64,000 nt of DNA from Bacteroidota bacterium (GCA_005787585.1 SYAL01000047.1:1-64000); one strand, 5' to 3'. Shown: positions 47,839 through 56,733, counted from the stretch's first letter. Numbers and translations: made by a program. Notes: generated from the sequence alone by a model not told the origin.

Positions 47839-49236
47839 ATGGAAATCTTACTCACGCATGGTTATTTTTTAGAAGAAGATGAAAAAGAAAAATCTATAAT
47901 GCGACCGTATGCTCCATTGGGATTACTATACATATCATCTTATTTAGAACATTTTGGTTACCATAATAGTGTTTTTGACAGTACATTTCAAAGTTTTATT
48001 AAATTAAAGCAACACTTAATTTCCACAAAACCAGATGTAATTGCTATTTATGTTAATCTAATGACTAAACTAAATGTAGTTAAATTAATTCAGTTTATAA
48101 AAAATGAGGAGGAGCTAAAAAATAAAAAAATAGTTTTAGGCGGACCAGAAGTTACTTATCATGCTGATAAATTTTTATCTATTGGTACTGATTTTATTAT
48201 CTTAGGAGAAGGAGAATTGACTATGCTTGAACTTATAAAATCAATTGAATCAGGTCAAACAGATTATTCAGAAATTGCTGGACTGGTATTCAAAAAAGAA
48301 AATGTTATTATCACCAACAAAGAAAGAGAATTAATAAAAGATATTTCGAAATTACCATTACCAAATAGAAAAAAAATTGATATAAATAAATATATTGATA
48401 CATGGCGAAAAAATCATGGATTTGGTATGATAAGTGTAAGTTCGATGCGTGGTTGTCCTTATACTTGCAAATGGTGTAGTAGAGCAGTTTATGGCGGAAC
48501 ATATCGTAGGAGAACCCCCAATCAAGTAGCGGAGGAAATGTTGTTTTTGAAAACTATTTACAATCCTGATATGATTTGGTTTGTGGATGATGTTTTTACA
48601 ATTCATCATCGTTGGTTAAAAGAATTTGCAGATTGCGTAAAAAAATTGAGTGCTTTTATTCCCTATGAAATTATTTCACGTGCAGATAGATTAAACGAAG
48701 ATATTATTATTATTTTAAAAAATAGTGGTTGTAAACGCATTTGGATTGGTGCAGAAAGTGGTTCTCAAAAAATAATTGAAGCAATGGATAGACGTGTTGA
48801 TGTTGTTGAAACTCAAAAGATGATTCAACTAGCAAAAAAACATGGTATTGAGGCAGGTACATTTATTATGTTGGGATACCCTGGCGAAACCAAGGCCGAT
48901 ATAAAACAAACAATTCAACATTTAATTGTGTCTAATCCTACTTATTTTACAATTACCGTTGCCTATCCAATCAAAGGTACGCCGTTATTCGACGAAATTA
49001 AAGATAAACTTATAGTGCATCCTCCATGGGAAACGTCTACCGATAGAGAAATTGATTTTAAGCGAATTCACTCAACAAATTATTATAAGTATGCTGTAAG
49101 ATGGGTCGTTAATAGTGTTGAATTAGAGACAAAATCAAATCCAGTTTTAAAAAAAATTAAACTATATTTAAAATCTTATTTTGCTCAACTATTAATGTTT
49201 AAAGAAACTCTATTTACTGAAACCATTAAGTCATAA
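47839..49236 (+). CDS. Cobalamin-binding-type radical SAM protein C
   Basis: The 465-residue paralogue of the protein at 45594 has MEILLTHGYFLEEDE at the start, a B12-binding-like domain (YAPLGLLYISSYLE, IVLGGPEVTYHADKFL), and radical SAM motifs GCPYTCKWC (Cys206, 210, 213), IWFVDDVFTIHHRW, IWIGAESGSQKIIEAMDRRVD and FIMLGYPGETKADI. It has its own ATG with a normal spacing. The three radical SAM proteins of this operon may act on successive positions of one scaffold. Its stop lies 53 bases before the TTG I annotate for the nucleotidyltransferase, but the open frame of that gene extends back into this one. Confidence 0.88.
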   Translation: MEILLTHGYFLEEDEKEKSIMRPYAPLGLLYISSYLEHFGYHNSVFDSTFQSFIKLKQHLISTKPDVIAIYVNLMTKLNVVKLIQFIKNEEELKNKKIVLGGPEVTYHADKFLSIGTDFIILGEGELTMLELIKSIESGQTDYSEIAGLVFKKENVIITNKERELIKDISKLPLPNRKKIDINKYIDTWRKNHGFGMISVSSMRGCPYTCKWCSRAVYGGTYRRRTPNQVAEEMLFLKTIYNPDMIWFVDDVFTIHHRWLKEFADCVKKLSAFIPYEIISRADRLNEDIIIILKNSGCKRIWIGAESGSQKIIEAMDRRVDVVETQKMIQLAKKHGIEAGTFIMLGYPGETKADIKQTIQHLIVSNPTYFTITVAYPIKGTPLFDEIKDKLIVHPPWETSTDREIDFKRIHSTNYYKYAVRWVVNSVELETKSNPVLKKIKLYLKSYFAQLLMFKETLFTETIKS

Positions 49237-49288
49237 TCAACTTGCTGTTATAAAAACAATTATCTACTTCGATATTTTTAACTACCCA

Positions 49289-50119
49289 TTGAAAATAAAT
49301 GAAATTATTAAATTCTGCTCCATCCAAATTAGTTTAGTTGACATTGAAAAAGTAACCTCAGAATTAATTACAAATAAACTTATTATTAAAAATAACGAAT
49401 ACTATTATTTGTCAAGCAACGATGAATTAATTATTCAAAATAGAAAAATAAATGAAGAAAGAGCGAAAAAATCAGAAAAAAAAATCAAAAAATATTCTAA
49501 ATTAATATGCTCCTTTCCCTTTGTTGAAAATTTATGTATTTCCGGTTCTTTTTCTAAAGGAATTTTAACTGTGGATGGTGATATTGACTACTTTATTATT
49601 TGCCAACCGAATAGACTTTGGCTTTGCAGATCCTTATTAATTCTCTATAAAAAAATCTTCCTTTTAAACTCTAAAAAATACTTTTGTGTAAACTATTTTA
49701 TAGATACTAACACTTTAGTAATACCTGATAAAAATATTTATACTGCTACTGAAATTGCTACTCTTATTCCAATAAATAATATTTCGTTATTTAGTCGTTT
49801 TATAAACGAAAATTTATGGGTCTACAAGCAATTTCCAAATATTAATGAAAATAGAACTACTCCCTATTTTAATTATACAAAAAATAAAATTTCTCAATTA
49901 ATTGAAAAGTGCTTTGGAGGTAACCTAGGTAACAAACTGGATGACTATTTATTAAAACTCACATTAAAAACTTGGAAAAAAAAATTTCCACATTTCAATA
50001 CCATTGATTTTAAATTAAACATGCGTAGTAAAAAATACACTTCAAAACATCACCCACAAGGGTTTCAATCAAAAGTTCTTCTTGAAATAGATAAAAAATT
50101 ACAAAACTATATTCATTAA
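49289..50119 (+). CDS. Nucleotidyltransferase-fold protein
   Basis: The 276-residue product from the TTG has the nucleotidyltransferase core CISGSFSKGILTVDGDIDYFIIC, with GS(x)G and the DxD acidic pair, and continues with an alpha-helical region. The frame stays open upstream: codons back to about 49238 give QLAVIKTIIYFDIFNYP. That matches the usual N-terminus of this family, so translation may begin at a non-standard codon upstream of the TTG, overlapping the previous gene. It closes the radical SAM operon. Its substrate could be a nucleotide sugar-like or lipid-linked intermediate; this is inference. Confidence 0.72.
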   Translation: MKINEIIKFCSIQISLVDIEKVTSELITNKLIIKNNEYYYLSSNDELIIQNRKINEERAKKSEKKIKKYSKLICSFPFVENLCISGSFSKGILTVDGDIDYFIICQPNRLWLCRSLLILYKKIFLLNSKKYFCVNYFIDTNTLVIPDKNIYTATEIATLIPINNISLFSRFINENLWVYKQFPNINENRTTPYFNYTKNKISQLIEKCFGGNLGNKLDDYLLKLTLKTWKKKFPHFNTIDFKLNMRSKKYTSKHHPQGFQSKVLLEIDKKLQNYIH

Positions 50120-50174
50120 GTAAACTATAGATAATTATTTTTATTTCTCTTTTGATTGATTAATAAATGGCTAA

Positions 50175-51740
50175 CTATTTTATTGGTATTATGCGTAATT
50201 TATAAAATCTTATCCCTTGATTTAAATCACTCATAAAAATTATACTTGTATCGTTAAATAATTTAGCATTCTTTTTATTATCTTTTGTCCCACATAATAA
50301 CTTGCTTTTATAATAAATGAGATTATTTTTAAGAGTAATATTTGAATCCTCCTTAATATAATCTTTGTTTCTAAATAATTCTCTATGGGTTTTATCTCCA
50401 TTAGTAGAATATAAAATCAACGAGTCCTTACTTATTTTATAGTCATACATAATACCTTTAGTATTCTGAATATTATAATATTTAGCTGGAAGAATTAAAA
50501 AAGAAATATACTTTAACAAAAAAATTGATCCAAATAATACAACTAACATTCCATAATTAAATTTTACTTTATATTGATTAACAAAAATTATATATCCTAC
50601 AAGTAATAATAATAATTTAATGTATTGAATTAAAATTGGGGAATTACTTAAACTAACTATAGGAATATTTAAAGCAATAAAAAAACAAGATAAAATAGCA
50701 ACCGTTCCTTTTTTTGTAATACTTAGTTTTAATATACTCACAAGAAATGGAACTAATACTATCATTCCATAAGTTGTGTTATAACGGCCTATCAATATGA
50801 TGACGGTCAAACACATTCCAAAAAGCATAAAAGAATCTATCTTTCTTAATTGAAATAAACTATTAATTATCAAAGAAACACAGATACTTTCCAAACAAAT
50901 CAACAAAGTAGGATTATTTGCAATTGGATATCTATTGACTAATCCATCAAACGAAAATATATTTAATAACATACTATATATGCTTTGATTTCCATAATAA
51001 TAAGCGCCCACAACATCATTATTTAATAATCTCGGAACAATATCGGTAAAATAATACTTAACCATTTCTGAATTTGAAGCATATGCAGTAATAATATAAA
51101 ACAACAAACTTATAACTACAGTAAAAACAAAAATTTTATTCTTCTTTTTAAAAAGAAAATAAATTAAAATTATTGCCGGGAAAATTTTTAAACAAATACA
51201 AACAGTAACGAAAAAACTTGCTAATAGCGTTTTATTTTTTTCTGACGCAATAAATGCTTCCATCAAAAGGCTAATTATTAACAAGTAAGTTTGGCCTTGA
51301 ATTATATTATTATATAAAGTAAAAAAAAATACTAAGGGAAGAAATAAAATAAACCAACTCTTAACCAGTAACACTTTCAAAATTCTATTTAATGAAAAAC
51401 AAAAGAGAACTATACTTAGTGCATTAAAAATTAATTTAGAGGTAATACTTTTAAATATAGTAAATGGTGAATAAAATAATAAATTAAATGGAGGCACTGG
51501 TATATAATTTTCGAAAAAATTAGTCTCGCCATAAGCAATTATTTGATTATTAAAATGGACTATACTTTTATAATTTTCAATTGTAAAATTTCCATCCAAA
51601 TAAATTTTACTTCCATAAAAATAATTCCCAAAATCACCTATAGGATAATTTTTAGTAGCAATAATTATAATTAACCCAATAATTAAAAAACCTAAACAGC
51701 AAATAGTGTTATAATTATAAAAAAGCCTGCTTATTTTCAT
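50175..51740 (-). CDS. Polytopic glycosyltransferase, GT87/DUF2029-like
   Basis: The 521-residue membrane protein has about ten to twelve transmembrane helices and, after the first, the acidic loop GDFGNYFYGSKIYLDG characteristic of GT-C polyprenyl-phosphate-sugar glycosyltransferases of the GT87/DUF2029 type. A soluble C-terminal part of about 90 residues follows the last helix. Enzymes of this class use lipid-linked donors to glycosylate lipids or surface polymers on the periplasmic face. It is convergent with the radical SAM operon, and no terminator is apparent between them. The nearby ligase/polymerase and Wzz-like genes support a role in a surface glycan. Confidence 0.72.
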   Translation of the reverse strand: MKISRLFYNYNTICCLGFLIIGLIIIIATKNYPIGDFGNYFYGSKIYLDGNFTIENYKSIVHFNNQIIAYGETNFFENYIPVPPFNLLFYSPFTIFKSITSKLIFNALSIVLFCFSLNRILKVLLVKSWFILFLPLVFFFTLYNNIIQGQTYLLIISLLMEAFIASEKNKTLLASFFVTVCICLKIFPAIILIYFLFKKKNKIFVFTVVISLLFYIITAYASNSEMVKYYFTDIVPRLLNNDVVGAYYYGNQSIYSMLLNIFSFDGLVNRYPIANNPTLLICLESICVSLIINSLFQLRKIDSFMLFGMCLTVIILIGRYNTTYGMIVLVPFLVSILKLSITKKGTVAILSCFFIALNIPIVSLSNSPILIQYIKLLLLLVGYIIFVNQYKVKFNYGMLVVLFGSIFLLKYISFLILPAKYYNIQNTKGIMYDYKISKDSLILYSTNGDKTHRELFRNKDYIKEDSNITLKNNLIYYKSKLLCGTKDNKKNAKLFNDTSIIFMSDLNQGIRFYKLRIIPIK

Positions 51741-51912
51741 TAACTATAATTTTTATCATAAACGCCTACTTATAGTCTCATAAAAAAATCAATATTTAGG
51801 CCCTAATTGGTTAAATTTAGCCCATTTTATTTCATTTTTACTCATTTTCAACTGATTTTATTGCTTTTTTACTTTATCAAAAAATCCAATTAACATCTAT
51901 TTTTTAATTAAG

Positions 51913-51943
51913 TTTGTTAAACTAAAAATTAACTTTATATTTG
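51913..51943 (+). promoter_or_regulatory. Bacteroidota-type promoter of rpmH
   Basis: TTTG at 51913-51916 and TATATTTG at 51936-51943 are 19 bases apart, exactly as upstream of the first gene and of yceD. Transcription should begin near 51950, about 37 bases before the rpmH ATG. Confidence 0.72.
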
Positions 51944-51986
51944 CAATACATTTTAAATAACTACAATTTTTAATTAAATATATATC

Positions 51987-52142
51987 ATGAAACGGACCTT
52001 CCAGCCATCACAACGTAAAAGAAAAAACAAACATGGTTTTAAAGAACGTATGGCATCTGCAAATGGCCGCCGAGTTTTATCTTCTCGCCGTGCCAGAGGG
52101 CGTAAAAAATTAACTGTAAGCTGCGAAAAAAATCATAAATAA
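51987..52142 (+). CDS. rpmH: 50S ribosomal protein L34
   Basis: This gene for a very short protein encodes 51 residues beginning [18 protein letters not shown] and continuing with [22 protein letters not shown], which is diagnostic of L34 of the large subunit. It has its own consensus promoter (51913-51943) and a terminator 20 bases after the stop, so it is a single transcription unit. The dnaA/rnpA neighbours often found next to rpmH are not present, which is common in this phylum. Confidence 0.97.
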   Translation: MKRTFQPSQRKRKNKHGFKERMASANGRRVLSSRRARGRKKLTVSCEKNHK

Positions 52143-52161
52143 ATTGTTTTTGAATCTATTT

Positions 52162-52194
52162 AAGCCGTTTAGCTTTATGCAAACGGCTTTTTTA
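52162..52194 (+). terminator. Intrinsic terminator of rpmH
   Basis: AAGCCGTTT (52162-52170) pairs with AAACGGCTT (52181-52189) around a ten-base loop and is followed by a T-rich stretch. Confidence 0.85.
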
Positions 52195-52255
52195 TTTTTA
52201 AAATATTACTGAATAGCTCTTTCTTTTAATGTTTAAAAGGTTTTTAGGCAATAAA

Positions 52256-52286
52256 TTTGTAAATCAGACCAAAAAGCCTATATTTG
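52256..52286 (+). promoter_or_regulatory. Bacteroidota-type promoter of the yceD operon
   Basis: TTTG at 52256-52259 and TATATTTG at 52279-52286 are 19 bases apart, again the full consensus. The start of transcription should fall near 52293, some 16 bases before the yceD ATG. Confidence 0.72.
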
Positions 52287-52308
52287 CAGTCCTTTTTTTA
52301 AAAAAACA

Positions 52309-52854
52309 ATGGGTAAAAGTCAATATATTATAAAATTTGGCGGATTGCCTGTAGGAATACATGAATATGAATTCAAAGTATCCGATACGTTCTTTAATAA
52401 AATAGAAACTAGTGAAATTGCTAAGGCTAACATAGTTGTTAAGGCTAAGCTTACAAAACAAAACAATTTACTTCAAATGAATTTTGAAATAGTTGGCTCT
52501 GTAGAAATAGAATGTGATCGATGTATTAAATACTTTGATTTTCCTATTGAAACAGAAGAAAATTTAGTTATTAAGTATGGTAATCCTTTAGAAAGTACTG
52601 ATGATATTTTAATCATTCAAGAAGGACAAGAAGAATTTGAGTTGTCGCAATATTTATATGAATATATTACATTAGCCATTCCTGCCCGAAGAGTTCCTTG
52701 CGAAATAGATTCAATTCATTTTAAATGTGACAAAGAAATGTTGTATAAACTAGATAATTTGCTTTTAAAATCAGATAAAAAATCTTATAAAAATAAATCA
52801 GAAAACCCAATTTGGGAAGAATTAAATAAAATAAAAAAAATTAATAAAAATTAA
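52309..52854 (+). CDS. yceD: YceD/DUF177 family protein
   Basis: DUF177 (YceD) proteins are small cytosolic proteins linked to 23S rRNA accumulation in plants and E. coli, and are nearly always encoded next to rpmF. The 181-residue product shows IECDRCIKYFDFPIE, the CxxC-containing core (a probable zinc site), followed by the acidic DDILIIQEGQEEFELSQYLYEYITLAIPARRVPC region. It has its own promoter and is followed by rpmF 11 bases later and by plsX-fabH. The gene order is conserved and supports the assignment. Confidence 0.9.
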   Translation: MGKSQYIIKFGGLPVGIHEYEFKVSDTFFNKIETSEIAKANIVVKAKLTKQNNLLQMNFEIVGSVEIECDRCIKYFDFPIETEENLVIKYGNPLESTDDILIIQEGQEEFELSQYLYEYITLAIPARRVPCEIDSIHFKCDKEMLYKLDNLLLKSDKKSYKNKSENPIWEELNKIKKINKN

Positions 52855-52865
52855 ATTTAATAATC

Positions 52866-53051
52866 ATGCCAAATCCAAAACGAAAACTCTCTCGCTCTCG
52901 CACTGGCTCTCGTCGTGCAACATACAAAGCTCCCTCAATGACTATTTCTAAAGATTCAACTACTGGTGAGGCTCATTTAATGCACCGCGCTCATTGGTTT
53001 GAAGGCAAACTATATTATAAAGGAAACGTTGTAATGGAAAAAAAAGTATAG
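52866..53051 (+). CDS. rpmF: 50S ribosomal protein L32
   Basis: L32 has 61 residues beginning MPNPKRKLSRSRTGSRRATYKA and containing the HLMHRAHW motif. The four zinc-binding Cys of many L32 proteins are absent, which is usual for the Cys-minus form in this phylum. It sits 11 bases after yceD. A gap of 212 bases before plsX holds no gene and no clear promoter. Confidence 0.96.
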   Translation: MPNPKRKLSRSRTGSRRATYKAPSMTISKDSTTGEAHLMHRAHWFEGKLYYKGNVVMEKKV

Positions 53052-53263
53052 TTTAGTTATTTAAACTGCTTTTTTATTAGAGATAACAAATAATCTCGAT
53101 TTTTAAACTCATTTTTAGCAATTAACCACAATTTTTAGCAAAATTTTAGAGCTTGAATTTAAAAGATACTAACTTTATCTTTTTGAAATCAATCCTTTCT
53201 ATATATGTTTTTATAATTAATAAATTGTATAATTGTATGTTATAAACTATCAAATAATAAATT

Positions 53264-54208
53264 ATGAAGATTGGGTTTGATATATTAGGAGGTGATTTCG
53301 CTCCAAAAAATTGCTTAGATGGAGCTTTATTAGCTTTTAAAGAATTGCCCAGTAATGTAAAATTAGTTCTAATTGGAGACTCTGAAATGGCTCAAAACTA
53401 TTTTAAAGCGAAACAAATAGATCCTGATCAATTTGAATATCTTCATACTACAGAAATGATTGAGATGGGAGAGCATCCTACAAAAGCTTTTTCGCAAAAA
53501 CCAAATAGTAGTATTACTTTGGGATTTAAACTTTTAAAAGAACAAAAAATAAATATATTTGCCAGTGCCGGAAATACGGGTGCAATGTTAGTTGGATCTA
53601 TGTTTACAGTTAAAGCAATTCCAGGAGTTATTAGGCCTTGTATCACCTCAATTCTTCCAAAAGAAAATGGAGGGTTTGGATTATTATTAGATGTGGGTAT
53701 TAACGCAGATTGTAAACCAGATGTTCTTTATCAATTTGGAATTTTAGGAACTATTTTCGCAAAAGAGGTTTATAAGATTCAAAATCCAAAAGTTGGACTT
53801 TTAAACATTGGCACTGAGCCTGAAAAAGGAAATTTAATAACACAGGCGGCTTATACTTTGATGAAAGATTCAAATGACTTTAATTTTGTCGGAAATATTG
53901 AAGGAAGAGATTTGTTTTCTGATAAATTAGATGTGGTTGTTTGCGAAGGTTTTGTAGGTAATATAGTGCTTAAAACTGCTGAAACTTTTTACGACATGCT
54001 TAAAGCTAGAAATAACAGTAATGAATATTTTGATAGATTTAACTACGAATTGTATGGTGGCACACCGGTATTAGGTATTAATTCAAATGTAATAATTGGG
54101 CACGGCGTATCATCAGCTTTTGCTTTCAAAAATATGATATTATTATCAAAAGATGTAGTGGAGGCAAAACTGAATGATAAAATAAAAAAAATTTTCAATA
54201 ATGATTAA
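53264..54208 (+). CDS. plsX: Phosphate acyltransferase
   Basis: PlsX converts acyl-ACP and phosphate to acyl-phosphate, the donor for glycerol-3-phosphate acylation in phospholipid synthesis. The 314-residue product shows IGFDILGGDFAPKNCLDGAL, HTTEMIEMGEHPTKAF, FASAGNTGAMLVGS, LLLDVGINADCKPDVL, NIGTEPEKG, DVVVCEGFVGNIVLKTAE and ISH-like VIIGHGVSSAFAF. The 3' end overlaps fabH by 8 bases, so phospholipid and fatty acid initiation enzymes are coupled. The order yceD-rpmF-plsX-fabH is a widely conserved operon. Confidence 0.95.
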   Translation: MKIGFDILGGDFAPKNCLDGALLAFKELPSNVKLVLIGDSEMAQNYFKAKQIDPDQFEYLHTTEMIEMGEHPTKAFSQKPNSSITLGFKLLKEQKINIFASAGNTGAMLVGSMFTVKAIPGVIRPCITSILPKENGGFGLLLDVGINADCKPDVLYQFGILGTIFAKEVYKIQNPKVGLLNIGTEPEKGNLITQAAYTLMKDSNDFNFVGNIEGRDLFSDKLDVVVCEGFVGNIVLKTAETFYDMLKARNNSNEYFDRFNYELYGGTPVLGINSNVIIGHGVSSAFAFKNMILLSKDVVEAKLNDKIKKIFNND

Positions 54209-55202
54209 AGCCGCCATTACTTCAATTGCAGGATTTTTACCAGAAAACATAGTTACTAATGCTGATTTAGAAAAAATTATTGATACATCTGACGAATGGA
54301 TAACTTCCCGCACAGGTATTAAACAACGTCATTTAGAAAATAACCCCGAACGCGGTACTTCTGATATGTGCGTTGAAGCGGTAAAACTACTTTGTAAAAA
54401 GAGAGGCATTAGTTCGGAAGAAATTGATTTACTAATTTGCGGAACTGTAACGCCAGATTTAGTATTCCCTTCAACTTCAAATTTAATTTGTGCAAAAATA
54501 GGAGCAAAAAATTGTTGGGGCTTTGATTTAAGTGCAGCATGCTCTGGATTTCTTTATGCATTATCTACAGGCTCTCAATTTATTGAAACTGGGAGATACA
54601 AAAAAGTTGTTATTGTTGGTGCAGATATGATGAGTAGAATTATAGATTATACCGATAGAACTACCTGCGTAATATTTGGAGATGGAGCTGGTGCTGTTTT
54701 ATTAGAACCAAATGACGAAGATTTAGGAATAATGGATTTTGAATTACATGCTGATGGAAACGGAGTAGAACATCTTCACATGAAAGCAGGCGGATCTTTA
54801 AGACCCGCATCTCACGAAACAGTAAATAATAAAATGCATTTTGTGTATCAAGAAGGCCAATCTGTTTTTAAACACGCGGTCTATAGCATGGCTGAAGTGA
54901 GTGCTAATATTATGAAAAATAATAATTTACAAGCTGAAGATATTCAATGGCTTGCTGCTCACCAAGCAAATAAACGTATTATTGATGCAACCGCTAATAG
55001 GATGGGAATTGGGGCTGAAAAGGTAATGATGAATATTGAAAATTATGGTAACACAACTGCTGGTACTATTCCTTTATTATTATGGGATTATGAAAAACAA
55101 CTTAAAAAAGGGGACAACATTATTCTTTCGGCTTTTGGAGGTGGATATACCTGGGGGGCAATTTATTTAAAATGGGCCTATGATGGTGATAAAGTGTTTT
55201 AA
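54201..55202 (+). CDS. fabH: 3-oxoacyl-ACP synthase III
   Basis: FabH condenses acetyl-CoA with malonyl-ACP to begin fatty acid synthesis. The 333-residue product has SDEWITSRTGIKQRHLE, WGFDLSAACSGFLYAL (catalytic Cys), and WLAAHQANKRIIDATANRMG (His). MMNIENYGNTTAGTIPLLLWDYE carries the catalytic Asn in ENYGNT. Its start overlaps plsX by 8 bases. A gap of 30 bases separates it from the convergent thiL. Confidence 0.96.
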   Translation: MIKAAITSIAGFLPENIVTNADLEKIIDTSDEWITSRTGIKQRHLENNPERGTSDMCVEAVKLLCKKRGISSEEIDLLICGTVTPDLVFPSTSNLICAKIGAKNCWGFDLSAACSGFLYALSTGSQFIETGRYKKVVIVGADMMSRIIDYTDRTTCVIFGDGAGAVLLEPNDEDLGIMDFELHADGNGVEHLHMKAGGSLRPASHETVNNKMHFVYQEGQSVFKHAVYSMAEVSANIMKNNNLQAEDIQWLAAHQANKRIIDATANRMGIGAEKVMMNIENYGNTTAGTIPLLLWDYEKQLKKGDNIILSAFGGGYTWGAIYLKWAYDGDKVF

Positions 55203-55232
55203 AATAGATTCGCTTTATATTTTTATTTAAAC

Positions 55233-56288
55233 TCACTTTCTAATTTTTTTCAATAATGAGTTCCAACCTTGTGCTTTCAATTCGTGAACAGTTCCTGATT
55301 TTGAAATCATATTGTATCCTTTTGCTTTATCCGTTATATGTCCAATAATTGTTATGTCCATTGAATTCTTTAATTTTTCGTATTCACTAATATCAACAGT
55401 AAATAATAATTCATAATCTTCTCCTCCACTTAATGAACATAAAGTTGGATCTAAATTAAATTCACGGGCAGTTTCATAAGTTAGTGAATCGATAGGGATT
55501 TTTTCTTCATATAATTCAACTCCAACTTCTGATTGAGAACAAAGATGTAATATTTCAGAAGACAATCCATCACTCACATCAATCATCGCTGTTGGTTTTA
55601 TTCCTATACTATTTAATGTGTCAATAATATCTTTTCTTGCTTCTGGTTTTAATTGGCGCTCAAGTAAATAATCTTTCCCTTCGAGATCAGGTTGTAATTT
55701 TGGATTTTCTTTAAACACCGATTTTTCTCGCTCCAAAATTTGTAAGCCCATGTAAGCGCCTCCTAAATCACCACTCACGCATAATAAATTACTTTCTTTT
55801 GCGCCATTTCTGTAAGTAATATCTTCTTTCTTTACTCCTCCTATTGCAGTAATGCTAATTACTAAACCACTCAAACTAGATGTTGTATCGCCTCCAACTA
55901 AATCAACTTTATATTTTTTACAAGCGGCAAGCATCCCCGAATATAATTCCTCAATAGCTTCTAATTTAAATCGATTAGAGAGCGCAATAGAAACTAAAAT
56001 CTGCTTGGGCTGAGCATTCATTGCATAAATATCACTTAGATTAACAATAACACTTTTATAGCCCAAATGTCTTAATGGCACATAAGTTAAATCGAAGTGA
56101 ACACCTTCTATTAAAATATCTGTCGAAATAACGGTTTGTAAGTCTTCGTTAAAAATAATTGCGGCATCATCACCAACCCCTTTAATAGTAGAGGATTGAT
56201 ATAATTCTATGTGCTGCGTTAAATGCTTTATTAATCCAAATTCGCCAAGCTCTGCTAAATTTGTATCTGAAGTATTATCAAATTCCAT
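55233..56288 (-). CDS. thiL: Thiamine-monophosphate kinase
   Basis: ThiL phosphorylates thiamine monophosphate to the diphosphate cofactor. The 351-residue product shows GEFGLIKHLTQ, IKGVGDDAAII, VISTDILIEGVHFDLTYVPL, VGGDTTSSLSGLVIS, SGDLGGAYMGLQIL, AMIDVSDGLSSEILHLC, SLSGGEDYELLFTV and the C-terminal ...AQGWNSL, all consistent with the PurM-like ATPase family. It starts at MEFDNTSD. No thiamine synthesis genes are close. It lies upstream of the convergent fabH. Confidence 0.94.
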   Translation of the reverse strand: MEFDNTSDTNLAELGEFGLIKHLTQHIELYQSSTIKGVGDDAAIIFNEDLQTVISTDILIEGVHFDLTYVPLRHLGYKSVIVNLSDIYAMNAQPKQILVSIALSNRFKLEAIEELYSGMLAACKKYKVDLVGGDTTSSLSGLVISITAIGGVKKEDITYRNGAKESNLLCVSGDLGGAYMGLQILEREKSVFKENPKLQPDLEGKDYLLERQLKPEARKDIIDTLNSIGIKPTAMIDVSDGLSSEILHLCSQSEVGVELYEEKIPIDSLTYETAREFNLDPTLCSLSGGEDYELLFTVDISEYEKLKNSMDITIIGHITDKAKGYNMISKSGTVHELKAQGWNSLLKKIRK

Positions 56289-56373
56289 AATTTTATCTTA
56301 TCAATACTTATTTACCAAAATAAAATAAATTAATGTGTAATATTTTTAAATATAAAGTTATTATATTTTTGAT

Positions 56374-56733
56374 TTAAAATTCATCTTTTATCTCTACACT
56401 AACTTTTTCTACATTTCCATTCATTGGGGGCGTTAACTTTGTTAATTTAACGTGTAGGGTTTTTATTTGTTTAAATTCTAGCTTAATTTTTTGAAAAATC
56501 CTTTCGCAAACACATTCAATTAATTTGTTTCGGATTGCCATTTCGGATTTACTAATTTCGTATATGCTACAATAATCTATAGTTTTACTTAAATTGTCTG
56601 TTAAAAAAGATTCTGAAAAATCAGTAGTCAAATATACGTCTACAATGTAATGGCCACCAATTTTTGCTTCTTCTTCTAAACAACCATGATGCCCATACAA
56701 CTTGATTCCTTCAATATTTATAGAATATACCAT
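56374..56733 (-). CDS. folB: Dihydroneopterin aldolase
   Basis: FolB converts 7,8-dihydroneopterin to 6-hydroxymethyl-dihydropterin and glycolaldehyde in folate synthesis. The 119-residue length is typical. Signature stretches are IKLYGHHGCLEEEAKIGGHY, TIDYCSIYEI (pterin-binding Tyr) and HVKLTKLTPPMNGNVEKVSVEI (conserved Lys). It is 85 bases upstream of thiL on the same strand; the two may be co-transcribed. No other fol genes are adjacent. Confidence 0.93.
   Translation of the reverse strand: MVYSINIEGIKLYGHHGCLEEEAKIGGHYIVDVYLTTDFSESFLTDNLSKTIDYCSIYEISKSEMAIRNKLIECVCERIFQKIKLEFKQIKTLHVKLTKLTPPMNGNVEKVSVEIKDEF

Noticed and set aside
43427-49236. The radical SAM proteins as bacteriochlorophyll cyclase (BchE) relatives
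   Set aside because: The domain order is similar, but no photosynthesis or tetrapyrrole-modifying genes are nearby and hemE is distant; subclass cannot be set by eye.
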